Assembly (NCBI RefSeq): GCF_020421205.1
Contig: NZ_JAIZZH010000002.1
Span: 744,001 to 808,000, forward strand
From: Hymenobacter pini
GTDB lineage: Bacteria > Bacteroidota > Bacteroidia > Cytophagales > Hymenobacteraceae
Direction of reading: 5' to 3'
Length of the DNA: 64,000 bases
The notes beneath the pieces are model-generated. The model saw nothing but the letters and a program-made list of their open reading frames with translations. It made no database searches and was not told where the DNA came from. Shown one piece after another: positions 18,693-26,641 of this stretch; position 1 is the stretch's first letter, and each line of letters begins with the position of its first letter. Made by a program: the position numbers and the translations under genes.

Positions 18693-18713
18693 TAATATAT
18701 CAGCGCCGTTCTT
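18679..18713. terminator. Strong 16-bp terminator hairpin
   Basis: AAGAACGGCGCTGATA (18679-18694), loop ATA, TATCAGCGCCGTTCTT (18698-18713), then TCTTACTCTC. The left arm has A6 before it. It lies between the convergent small membrane protein gene and thiL and can end both transcripts. It includes the stop codon of the former. Confidence 0.85.
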
Positions 18714-18726
18714 TCTTACTCTCTTG

Positions 18727-19749
18727 CTACCCAAAATGCTGAAAGCCCTGGGCGCGCAACGGGATGGGCTGGCCGGTTTTGGTGATGAGGTTGGCACCCT
18801 CACCCTTGTCCACCATGTGGCCGATGATGGTGATGTCTGGGTGGTTTTTGATTTTGGCGTGGTCGGCGAGGGGTACGGTGAAGAGCAGCTCGTAGTCTTC
18901 GCCCCCGTTGAGCATGCACATGATGGGGTCGAGGTTGAACTCGTTGGCCACTTCTAGGCTGGGGTTGGCAATAGGCAGGTTTTCGGTGAACACGCGCGCC
19001 CCGGTGCCGCTGGCCTGGCAGAGGTGCAGCACCTCGGAGGCCAGCCCGTCGGAAATGTCAATCATGCTGGTGGGCACCACGCCCAGGTCGCGCAGCTCAT
19101 GCACTACGTCCATGCGGGCCTCGGGCCGAAGCTGGCGCTGCAGTACGTAGGGGTATTTGCCGAGTTCGGGTTGGGTTTCGGGGTCAGCTTGCCAGGCCTG
19201 CTTTTCGCGCTCCAGCACCTGCAGGCCCAGGTAGGCTCCGCCCAGGTCGCCGGTTACGCAGAGCAGGTCGTTGGCTCCGGCTCCGCTGCGTCGCACGGCT
19301 TTGCCGGCTTCGGCCAGCCCCAGGGCCGTAATGCTGATGGTAAGGCCGGAGCGGCTGCCGGTGGTGTCGCCGCCTACCAAATCCACGTTGTAGGCCTCGC
19401 AGGCCAAACGAATTCCTTCATATAATTCCTCCACGGCCTCCACCGAGAACCGGGCGGGCACGCTCACGGCCACTACAATCTGGGAGGGCGTGGCGTTCAT
19501 AGCGGCCACATCCGATACGTTTACGGCCACGGCTTTGTAGCCCAGGTGTTTGAGGGGGCAGAACGTGAGGTCGAAGTGCACGCCTTCCACCAGCAAATCG
19601 GTGCTGATAACCATTTCCTGCCCGGCCGGCGGGGCCAGAATGGCGGCGTCGTCGCCGATGCCCAGCACGGTGCTGGGCTGGGTGAGCTGCACGGTTTCCT
19701 GAATCCGGCGAATCAGGCCAAACTCTCCTACTTTATCCAGAGGTGTCAT
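18727..19749 (-). CDS. thiL: Thiamine-monophosphate kinase
   Basis: ThiL phosphorylates thiamine phosphate to thiamine diphosphate with ATP in the cytoplasm. The 340-residue protein starts GEFGLIRRI and has the ATP/Mg motifs GIGDDAAIL, STDLLVEGVHFD, VNVSDVAAM and VGGDTTGS. A C-terminal IDISDGLASE and NGGEDYELLFT complete the PurM-like fold. The start is the ATG at 19749, since the family begins near GEFGLI and the 27 upstream residues are unlike it. No other thiamine genes are in the window. Confidence 0.95.
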   Translation of the reverse strand: MTPLDKVGEFGLIRRIQETVQLTQPSTVLGIGDDAAILAPPAGQEMVISTDLLVEGVHFDLTFCPLKHLGYKAVAVNVSDVAAMNATPSQIVVAVSVPARFSVEAVEELYEGIRLACEAYNVDLVGGDTTGSRSGLTISITALGLAEAGKAVRRSGAGANDLLCVTGDLGGAYLGLQVLEREKQAWQADPETQPELGKYPYVLQRQLRPEARMDVVHELRDLGVVPTSMIDISDGLASEVLHLCQASGTGARVFTENLPIANPSLEVANEFNLDPIMCMLNGGEDYELLFTVPLADHAKIKNHPDITIIGHMVDKGEGANLITKTGQPIPLRAQGFQHFG

Positions 19750-19819
19750 AATAACTACAAATTGAGCGGATGCGAGCCGAATGGTGATGCAGAAACCACT
19801 ATACGGTGTTGCCGAGGCG

Positions 19820-19827
19820 CAAAGGTA
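19820..19827 (-). promoter_or_regulatory. -7 promoter element of thiL
   Basis: On the - strand the sequence reads TACCTTTG, an exact TAnnTTTG match, 70 bases before the thiL ATG. No clear -33 TTG is visible at the expected distance. No TPP riboswitch is apparent in the leader. Confidence 0.5.
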
Positions 19828-19869
19828 CAAAACCAGTAGAGTGGGATGCGGGAGCTACCGGCAAACAAA

Positions 19870-19900
19870 AACCGCCGCTCCGTATCCCGGAGCGGCGGTT
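19870..19900 (-). terminator. Terminator of the lamin-tail-like secreted protein gene
   Basis: AACCGCCGCTCCG (19870-19882) and CGGAGCGGCGGTT (19888-19900) form a 13-bp stem. On the - strand it is followed by TTTTTGTTTG. Confidence 0.8.
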
Positions 19901-19931
19901 GAGTGATGTGCCGTAAGGCTGCGCAGTGAAA

Positions 19932-20978
19932 TTATTTCACCATCAGCTCTTTGTACACTTTCAGCTGACCATCCTGCGAGATGAACTGCACGAAGTACAG
20001 ACCGGGCGTGAGGCGCGAAATGTCCAGCGTTACGTTTTCTTCGCTCAGGCCGCGGGGCGTAGCCGAAATGTTCTGGCCCAAGCCGTTGATTACGGCCACC
20101 GAACCTACTTTAGCGCCTTTGATTTGTACGAACGCCTGGCCCGAAGCCGGATTCGGGAACACGCTAATGGCCGAGTTGAATTTCTCCAGTGTTTTCAGCG
20201 GGGCGTAGGAGCCGAAGGGGCCGGTGTAGTCGGTGTGCTCACCCAGGCGGGCGTAGCTCTGCTTCTCCGGCTTCGTCGATACGGGCGTGGTCGACAAATC
20301 GTAGGCCGAAGAATAGGCTTCCCACTCGGTAGCGGGCGTCCAGTTGCTGCCAACGGCCGGGCTGGTGCGCACGCCGGTAGATACCGTAGCCTTGCGCTTC
20401 AGCGACATGTTGGCCGAGTACACGGTGGAGTTGCTGCCCCAGCCAGTCAGCGGCTGCTCGCCGATAACACCGAAAATGTCAATCAGGATAGGCGTACCCT
20501 GACCCGCTACGGCACCCGTCCAGCGTACCAGCGCCACGGCGTCGTCGCCGTTGAAGTAGCCTACGCCACCGGTTTTGATAGTGTTCGGGCCGGGAGTTTG
20601 GTACTTGGCACCCAGCTGGTCGGCGTTGGTCAGAATCTGGGGAAGCGTAGCTTCACCGTTGGCGTACACGAATACATCGGTGGGGCTCAGTGTGTTAGAG
20701 CCGGTAGCGCGCTGCAGTTTCTCCTCTTCCGTAACGGTGGTAGAGCCGTTGGAATAGCGACGCACCGAGTACGGGTCCAGGTTCACGGCTGTGGTGGTGG
20801 GGTTGAAGATTTCGAGGCAACGCTCGTTACCGGTAGAGTTGGCGGCTCCACCGTAGTTAACGCCCGACTGGTGGGCACCCTCAATGTATTCGGAAAGGAA
20901 CAGCTCGGTGCCTTGGCCAAACGAGGTAGTAGCCGCAGCAAATACTAAGGCCGAAGCCAGCATGTAGCTCTTTTTCAT
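19932..20978 (-). CDS. Secreted lamin-tail-domain protein with type A T9SS sorting domain
   Basis: The 348-residue exported protein has a signal peptide (ALVFAAATTSFGQ). Its N-terminal domain reads LFLSEYIEGAHQSG ... NERCLEIFNPTT ... VDLxxYSVRRYSNG ... DVFVYANGEA, typical of bacterial lamin-tail (LTD) domains. The GYFNGDDAVALVR and DIFGVIGEQP signatures follow. The C-terminus is a Por-type sorting domain (FPNPASGQAFVQIKG ... GLYFVQFISQDGQ). LTD proteins are often found with exported nucleases, but no nuclease domain is present here. The start is the ATG at 20978, which gives the signal peptide. A promoter lies about 40 bases upstream and a terminator downstream, so it is probably a single-gene transcript. 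Confidence 0.85.
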   Translation of the reverse strand: MKKSYMLASALVFAAATTSFGQGTELFLSEYIEGAHQSGVNYGGAANSTGNERCLEIFNPTTTAVNLDPYSVRRYSNGSTTVTEEEKLQRATGSNTLSPTDVFVYANGEATLPQILTNADQLGAKYQTPGPNTIKTGGVGYFNGDDAVALVRWTGAVAGQGTPILIDIFGVIGEQPLTGWGSNSTVYSANMSLKRKATVSTGVRTSPAVGSNWTPATEWEAYSSAYDLSTTPVSTKPEKQSYARLGEHTDYTGPFGSYAPLKTLEKFNSAISVFPNPASGQAFVQIKGAKVGSVAVINGLGQNISATPRGLSEENVTLDISRLTPGLYFVQFISQDGQLKVYKELMVK

Positions 20979-21015
20979 GCGCTTAATTTCGGAAAAGGTG
21001 TGGATGAACTGATGG

Positions 21016-21048
21016 CAAAGATAGGGCAATTACGCTGGGACTGGACAA
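21016..21048 (-). promoter_or_regulatory. Promoter of the lamin-tail protein gene
   Basis: On the - strand, TTG (21046-21048) and TATCTTTG (21016-21023) are 22 bases apart. TATCTTTG matches the -7 consensus exactly. Transcription would start about 30 bases before the ATG at 20978. Confidence 0.55.
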
Positions 21049-21252
21049 CGCCAAGACAGTAAAAAACCAGCTTACGCCATTTATTTACTGTTCAGCCTGT
21101 AAGCCAACTATCAATTTAACAATAAGTTAGCAACAACAAGCTGAAAAAATTCTCTACTCAGGCTATCCTCTCTCCTGCCCCTAACCATGCCGCCACGGCC
21201 GGAGTAGCGCACACAGTGACACTTCATTGAGCCAGTGCGGCTGCCTGACCAG

Positions 21253-21287
21253 TTGGAGCGGAGGCGCACAACTCTGCTCTATTTTTG
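21253..21287 (+). promoter_or_regulatory. Candidate promoter of the small lipoprotein gene
   Basis: TTG (21253-21255) and TATTTTTG (21280-21287, an exact TAnnTTTG match) are 24 bases apart, slightly long. Transcription would start about 50 bases before the ATG at 21346. Between this and the divergent promoter (21049-21252) I see no gene. Confidence 0.45.
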
Positions 21288-21345
21288 ATTGATTTTGGAT
21301 TGTTTTTCGTTGAGCGGTTATCCTTGTTTCCGTACTGCATTTTCT

Positions 21346-21930
21346 ATGTCCCGCGCTTCTGCCTACTTCTTGTCGTTAGTTCTGTTGGTCTCCCTCGGCT
21401 GCAACCGTTCATCCAAGCCCATCGACCCCGCTTCGGCGCAGGCGGTGAAGGTGCAGCTCAACATTTTGCAGGACAGCGTGGATGCCCGCTGGACCGAAAT
21501 GCTGGCCTCCGACGATGCCAAGTTGCGCGACACGCGCCAGCTCCTGCGGGAGCTTACGGCCCAGCCCACCGCCAACCGCCAGCAACTGGCGCAGCTACAA
21601 TACGCCAACGACCGGCTACCGCGCCTGCGCTACACGCGCCAGTCGATGGCCGAATCGGCGCGGATTGATGCCTACGATACCGCCCAGGACTCGTTGCTGC
21701 GGGTGGTGTACGGGCTGGTACCCAACCAGCCGGCACCCGGCTCGGTGCTGGAGCAGCTCACGGCCCGCATTCAGACGGCCGACACCGATTTAGTGACCTT
21801 CCGGGTGCGCTACGACGAGGCCGCTACCCGGTTCAACAACTACCTGCAGGTGCACGCGGCGGAACTGGAGCAGCTGGGCGGCAAGTATGCCCGCCTGAAG
21901 CCGCTGCCGCTATTTACTCTGCCAAACTAG
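21346..21930 (+). CDS. Hypothetical lipoprotein (194 residues)
   Basis: A lipobox LVSLGC places the lipidated Cys at residue 19. The rest is predicted to be mostly helical, with repeated Leu/Gln/Arg-rich stretches (LRELTAQPTANRQQLAQLQ) that suggest coiled coil. No named family is recognised. The start is the ATG at 21346, just before the basic n-region. The 3' end overlaps the convergent LacI-type gene by 17 bases. Confidence 0.75.
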   Translation: MSRASAYFLSLVLLVSLGCNRSSKPIDPASAQAVKVQLNILQDSVDARWTEMLASDDAKLRDTRQLLRELTAQPTANRQQLAQLQYANDRLPRLRYTRQSMAESARIDAYDTAQDSLLRVVYGLVPNQPAPGSVLEQLTARIQTADTDLVTFRVRYDEAATRFNNYLQVHAAELEQLGGKYARLKPLPLFTLPN

Positions 21931-22960
21931 CTGCCCCCGGCTTGGCCTTGGCTGCCGTGGATTGGCGCGCTACCAGCTCCGACTTCAGCACGCGGCTCTG
22001 ACTGGGTAGCACGGCCTTTTTGCGCTCAATGGCCCGCAGCAGAATGCGGGCGGCCTCCTGCCCAATCTCGTAGGCGGGCTGCCGGATGGTGGTGAGTGGT
22101 GGGGCCAGTAGAGCCGCCACGCCCAAATTGGAAAACCCGATGATACGTACTTCGTCAGGAATGATGCGGCCCAGCTGCTGGCAGGCCAGGTAGCTACTGA
22201 TAGCCAGCCGCTCCACGGAGGCAAAAATTCCGTCTATCTCGGGCCGGGCCGCCAGCAGGTCGGTAATCAGGCCGGTGTTGTGGTCGTCGTCACCGTCGCC
22301 GGTGAGCACCAGGGTTTCATCGAAGGGAATGCCGGCTTCGTGTAAAGCAGCTTGATAGCCCTGCAGCCGCATCCGCCCAATGGACAGGCTATTGGACAGG
22401 GACAAATGGGCAATGTGGCGGCAACCGGCTTCCAGCAGGTGGCGGGTGGCCTGGTGGCCGCTTTCGTAGTCGTTGGTGGTAACGGAAGCCGTGCCCAGTC
22501 CTTCGTATACCCGATCAAAAAATACCAGGGCAGGCTTGCTGGCGTACAGCTTTTCTAGGTGCGAAAAGTCGTGGCTGCCACTGGCTACCGACATCAGCAG
22601 CCCATCGGCGCGGCCACCGGTGAGGTACTGCGTAATGGCCACCTCCCGCTCGTAGTCGTCGTGGGTGAGGTAGATGAGGACGTGGTAATCATTCTGGCGG
22701 GCTACTTCCTCAATGCCGTTGATGGCTAGGGAGAAGAAGTGGTTATCGACTTCCGGAATAACCACCCCAATGGTTTTGCTGATGTTGCCGCGTAGGCTGC
22801 TGGCGTAGGCGTTGGGCTGATAGCCCAACGAATCGGCCAGGGCGCGCACCCGCTCCTTGGTTTTGGCGGATACCTCATGACTATCCTGCAGGGCTCTGGA
22901 AACTGTGGCAATGGACAGGTTCAGCTCCTGCGCAAGCCGCTTCAGATTAACCGGGGGCAT
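21914..22960 (-). CDS. LacI-family transcriptional regulator
   Basis: The 348-residue protein has the N-terminal LacI helix-turn-helix (LKRLAQELNLSIATVSRALQ, residues 7-26) and hinge. A periplasmic-binding-protein-like sugar-sensing domain follows (IGVVIPEVDNHFFS, GRADGLLMS, GCRHIAHLS, DGIFASVERLAISS). Family members bind operators as dimers and respond to a sugar or sugar phosphate. It is transcribed away from the susC gene, whose start lies 373 bp off, so regulation of the neighbouring glycan operon is likely but inferred. Most PULs use hybrid two-component or ECF systems, so a LacI regulator is less usual here. Confidence 0.93.
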   Translation of the reverse strand: MPPVNLKRLAQELNLSIATVSRALQDSHEVSAKTKERVRALADSLGYQPNAYASSLRGNISKTIGVVIPEVDNHFFSLAINGIEEVARQNDYHVLIYLTHDDYEREVAITQYLTGGRADGLLMSVASGSHDFSHLEKLYASKPALVFFDRVYEGLGTASVTTNDYESGHQATRHLLEAGCRHIAHLSLSNSLSIGRMRLQGYQAALHEAGIPFDETLVLTGDGDDDHNTGLITDLLAARPEIDGIFASVERLAISSYLACQQLGRIIPDEVRIIGFSNLGVAALLAPPLTTIRQPAYEIGQEAARILLRAIERKKAVLPSQSRVLKSELVARQSTAAKAKPGAASLAE

Positions 22961-23333
22961 TGAAAAACACGACTAAGTACTAGGGCTAAAACTAGCGGAT
23001 TTTGGTCAGCCAAGGAAGTGGCTGCCCCATCCCAGCATCCGCAGACTGCAAGTAATGGTTCACTCACCCAAGAGTCATTTGCGGGCTTACTGTTGAGTTT
23101 TCGAGCCGAATTTCCGCAAACGGTTACGTAGATAAACTCGGGCAGAGGTGTTCCAACCAAGGTCGGTTGCTATGTACTTAGCAGTGTAGAAACACCCCCT
23201 AAGGCCGCGTTTTTACTACGGGCAGCGTCCTCCCAAACCGGGGGTTATCAAGCACTCACCTACTAGCTGGTGAAGAAGGATAGCTTCCTGCTGAAACGCT
23301 GCCGGTATTGCCAATCACCAATTCCCACACCCT
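22961..23333. other. Divergent regulatory gap between the LacI-type gene and susC
   Basis: This 373-bp gap has no plausible gene. It should hold promoters for the LacI-type gene (- strand) and the susC operon (+ strand). I see one operator-like palindrome near its middle but no clean TTG/TAnnTTTG pair for either gene. Confidence 0.5.
23115..23128. promoter_or_regulatory. LacI-type operator candidate
   Basis: CGCAAACGGTTACG fits CGnAAnCGnTTnCG, with 10 of 14 positions in dyad symmetry around a central CG. This resembles the TGnAAnCGnTnnCA class of LacI/GalR-family sites. It lies between the regulator and susC, about 155 bp before the regulator start. Confidence 0.45.
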
Positions 23334-26300
23334 ATGACCCGTTTACTACCCCCCTTTCCGTTCCGCCGCGCCGCCGCCCCACTGGCGCTGCTGCCGACGC
23401 TGGGCGCGGGCCTGGCCCCGGCGGCGCAGGCTGCCCCGGTTAGCCTGCACGCCCCCACTCCCGCCCGCCTCGCCGATGTTACCGTGAAGGGGCGCGTAGT
23501 GGACGAAAAAGGCCAGGGCCTGCCCGGCGTGAATGTAGTAGTAAAAGGCACCAGCAACGGCACCCAAACCGACCCCAACGGTCGTTACTCCCTCAAAGTG
23601 GCCGACAACGCCACGCTGGTGTTCAGCTTTATCGGCTACCTGCCCCAGGAAGTGGCCGTGAACGGCCGGGACGCGGTGAACATTACGCTGGCCCCCGACA
23701 ACAAAACGCTGAGCGAGGTAGTGGTTGTGGGCTATGGGGTGCAGGAGAAAAAGCTGCTGGCCACGTCGGTAGCCTCTATATCGGCCAAGCAGGTGGAGCT
23801 GATTCCGGTGGCCTCGCCCTCCGAGGCGCTGGTGGGCCTGGTGGCGGGCGCGCAGATTACCGAGCCCTCCGGGGAGCCGGGCGCGGGCGCCGTAATTCGG
23901 GTGCGGGGGCTGGGCTCCATTACGGCCGGCAATAACCCGCTGTACGTGGTGGATGGCTACCCCCTGAACTCGCCCGACAGCTACTACCAGATTCCGCCCG
24001 GCGACATCCAGAGCATCCAGATTCTGAAGGACGCGGCGGCCAGCGCCATTTACGGCTCGCGCGGGGGCAACGGCATTGTGATTGTGACCACCAAGCGGGG
24101 CCGTGCCGATGGCAAAACTCGTTTCAACTTTACGGCCAACACCGGCATTCAGCAGGTGGCCAAGCGCGTGGACCTGATGGACCGGGACGAGTTTCTGGAC
24201 TACCTCCGCGACTCTTTCACTAACGGCAACAAAGCCATTCCGGCCAACCTGCAGCCCGGTGCCCCCGAGCTGCCCAACACCAACTGGCAGGATGAGATTT
24301 TCCGGACCGGGGTGCAGCAGCAGTACCAGCTGTCGGCCTCGGGCGGCACGGATAAGTCGCGCTTTTACATATCGGGCGGCTACTTCAAGCAAACCGGCAC
24401 GCTGAAAGGCTCGGGCTTCGAGCGGTTTTCGCTGCGCGCTAACTATGACGCCCAGCTGAGCCCCAAGCTGAAACTGGGCCTGAGCTTAGCGCCCAACTTC
24501 TCGCGCACGGATGTGGTACCCGCCTCGGGCAGCTACAACGGCGGCAACATTACGGGTGGTGGCCCCGGCGGCGAAACCGGCGCCATAACGGCCGCCTTCA
24601 TTATGCCCTCCATTGTGCCCGTTCGCCTGCCCAACGGCGACTACGCTGGCCTGAAAACCGGCACCAACAACGCCCTCACCAACCCCGGCGACCTGCTGAG
24701 CCCCGTGGCTCCGCTGGATTTGTACCAGGACCGCAACAACACAATTCGGGCCCTGGGCAGCACCTTCCTGGATTTCGAGGTAATTAAGGGCCTGAACCTG
24801 CGCACCAACTTTGGGGCGGAGCTGCTGAATTCGCGTCGGGGCATTTACGTGCCCGCCACGCTGGGCACGGCCGGCAACCAATCGGCCAACCTCTCCAACC
24901 CAGTGCTGAACAACGTGGATGCCCGACGCATCAACGGCACCAACATGAACTGGGTGTGGGAAAACACGGCCACCTACAACCGCACCTTCGGCACCAGCCA
25001 CAACCTCACGCTGCTGGCGGGCTACGCGGCCCAGTACAATACTTCGGAAGGTAATACCGTAGTGGGCCAGACCGGCACCTACACCAACACCGATATTCAG
25101 TACCCCACCGCCGCTGGGCAGGTGCTGGGCACGAACCTCTACAACAACGAAAACGCGCTGACCTCGGTGTTCGGCCGGGTTGATTACGCCTTTAAGGAGC
25201 GGTACATCCTCACGGCTGCCCTGCGTTCCGATGGTAGCTCCCGCTTCGGACCCGATAACCGCTACGCTATGTTCCCCTCAGTGGCGCTGGCGTGGCGCGT
25301 GGCCGAGGAAAGCTTCATCAAGCAGTTCCCCACCATTTCGGAGTTGAAGCTGCGGGCTTCCTACGGGGTAACCGGCAACAACAACATCGGCGACTACAAC
25401 TACCAGAGCTACCAGGAGCCGGCCAACTATGTGTTTGGCACCGGCAACGGCACCCGCGCCTATGGCTTCTCGCCCAACGGCGTGGCCCTGCGTAACTTGG
25501 GTTGGGAAACCAATACGCAGTTTGATGCCGGCTTTGACCTGGGCTTGTTCCAGGACCGCATCTACCTGACGGCCGCCGCCTACCAGCGCAACACCACCGA
25601 TCTGCTGCTCAACCGCAACATCCCGGCTATTCTGGGCTTCTCGTCGCGGGCTTTGGCCAACGTGGGCGAGGTGCGCAACCGAGGCCTGGAGTTTCAGCTG
25701 AACACGGCCAACGTGGTGAAGGGCAACTTTACCTGGAGCACGTCGGCCAACCTCACCTTCAACCGCAACGAAGTACTGGCCCTGGCCGGGGCTAATGAGC
25801 AAATCACGTTTGATGCGGTGTTTGGCTACACCAGCTCTATCCGGGTGGTGCCGGGCCAGCCGCTGGGCGTGTTTTACGGCTACACCCAGGAGGGCGTGTA
25901 CCGGGACCAGGCCGATATTGATGGCAGCCCCAAATGGACGGCCAGCAACACCAAAGTGGTGCCCGGCGACCTGAAGTTCAAGGACATCAACGGCGACGGG
26001 CAGATCAACTCCCAGGATATTGGGGTGATTGGCAACCCCTTTCCCAACTTCACCTACGGCCTGCAGAACACGTTTGGGTACAAAGCCTTCTCGCTGGCCG
26101 TTACGCTGCAGGGCTCCCAGGGCAACGACGTGCTGAACGGCACCGACCGGTACACCATCAACGGGGGCGGCGGCACCAACGGGCGCAAAGAGTGGGTAAA
26201 CCGCTGGCGCAGTCCCGACAACCCCGGCGACGGCAAAACGCCGCTGGCTACCTCGGCCGGCTCGCTGCGCACCCAGTTCAACTCCTACTTCGTGCACGAC

Positions 26301-26549
26301 GCCTCCTTCCTGCGCATCCGCAACGTGACCCTGCGCTACAACGTGCCCACCGACTGGGCCCAGAAAGCCAAGCTGCAGAGCGCCAGCATCTACACCAGCA
26401 TTCAGAACCTGTACACGTTCACGAAGTACTTCGGCTACAACCCCGAGGCCAACAACTACGGCAACTCCACTACCCCCACGTACGGCGTGGACCAGGGTGC
26501 CTACCCCATGGCCCGCACCCTCACCCTGGGCGTTCAATTAGGTTTCTAG
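23334..26549 (+). CDS. SusC/RagA-family TonB-linked outer membrane transporter
   Basis: The 1071-residue transporter imports oligosaccharides across the outer membrane with energy from TonB. After an Ala/Pro-rich signal peptide comes a carboxypeptidase-regulatory-like domain (VTVKGRVVDEKGQGLPGVNVVVKGT, residues about 48-75), the TonB-box-like SEVVVVGYG (about 124-132), and a plug domain (VRGLGSITAGNNPLYVVDGYP ... LKDAAASAIYGSRGGNGIVI). A long beta-barrel follows and ends with an aromatic residue (LGVQLGF). The start is the ATG at 23334. It is the first gene of the + strand operon and is followed by its SusD partner. The gap to susD is filled by a hairpin-forming repeat that begins at the stop codon. 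Confidence 0.95.
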   Translation: MTRLLPPFPFRRAAAPLALLPTLGAGLAPAAQAAPVSLHAPTPARLADVTVKGRVVDEKGQGLPGVNVVVKGTSNGTQTDPNGRYSLKVADNATLVFSFIGYLPQEVAVNGRDAVNITLAPDNKTLSEVVVVGYGVQEKKLLATSVASISAKQVELIPVASPSEALVGLVAGAQITEPSGEPGAGAVIRVRGLGSITAGNNPLYVVDGYPLNSPDSYYQIPPGDIQSIQILKDAAASAIYGSRGGNGIVIVTTKRGRADGKTRFNFTANTGIQQVAKRVDLMDRDEFLDYLRDSFTNGNKAIPANLQPGAPELPNTNWQDEIFRTGVQQQYQLSASGGTDKSRFYISGGYFKQTGTLKGSGFERFSLRANYDAQLSPKLKLGLSLAPNFSRTDVVPASGSYNGGNITGGGPGGETGAITAAFIMPSIVPVRLPNGDYAGLKTGTNNALTNPGDLLSPVAPLDLYQDRNNTIRALGSTFLDFEVIKGLNLRTNFGAELLNSRRGIYVPATLGTAGNQSANLSNPVLNNVDARRINGTNMNWVWENTATYNRTFGTSHNLTLLAGYAAQYNTSEGNTVVGQTGTYTNTDIQYPTAAGQVLGTNLYNNENALTSVFGRVDYAFKERYILTAALRSDGSSRFGPDNRYAMFPSVALAWRVAEESFIKQFPTISELKLRASYGVTGNNNIGDYNYQSYQEPANYVFGTGNGTRAYGFSPNGVALRNLGWETNTQFDAGFDLGLFQDRIYLTAAAYQRNTTDLLLNRNIPAILGFSSRALANVGEVRNRGLEFQLNTANVVKGNFTWSTSANLTFNRNEVLALAGANEQITFDAVFGYTSSIRVVPGQPLGVFYGYTQEGVYRDQADIDGSPKWTASNTKVVPGDLKFKDINGDGQINSQDIGVIGNPFPNFTYGLQNTFGYKAFSLAVTLQGSQGNDVLNGTDRYTINGGGGTNGRKEWVNRWRSPDNPGDGKTPLATSAGSLRTQFNSYFVHDASFLRIRNVTLRYNVPTDWAQKAKLQSASIYTSIQNLYTFTKYFGYNPEANNYGNSTTPTYGVDQGAYPMARTLTLGVQLGF

Positions 26550-26624
26550 TTTCTGGTTTTGGGTTTCTAGTTGATTGCTGCCCGTAGCTCAAAAACCAGC
26601 AACCAGAAACAAGCAACTAGAAAC
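26542..26624. repeat. Inverted-repeat element in the susC-susD gap
   Basis: GTTTCTAGT and TTTCTGGTT (26542-26558) are complementary to AACCAGAAA (26601-26609) and AACTAGAAAC (26615-26624). A second GTTTCTAGTTG lies at 26562-26572. The left arm overlaps the last codons and stop of susC. The RNA would form a stem-loop between the two genes. Confidence 0.6.
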
Positions 26625-26641
26625 TCACTTTCCTTCCCACC

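Noticed and set aside
19750..19830. TPP riboswitch before thiL
   Set aside because: The roughly 70-base leader lacks the conserved CUGAGA and related thi-box sequence.
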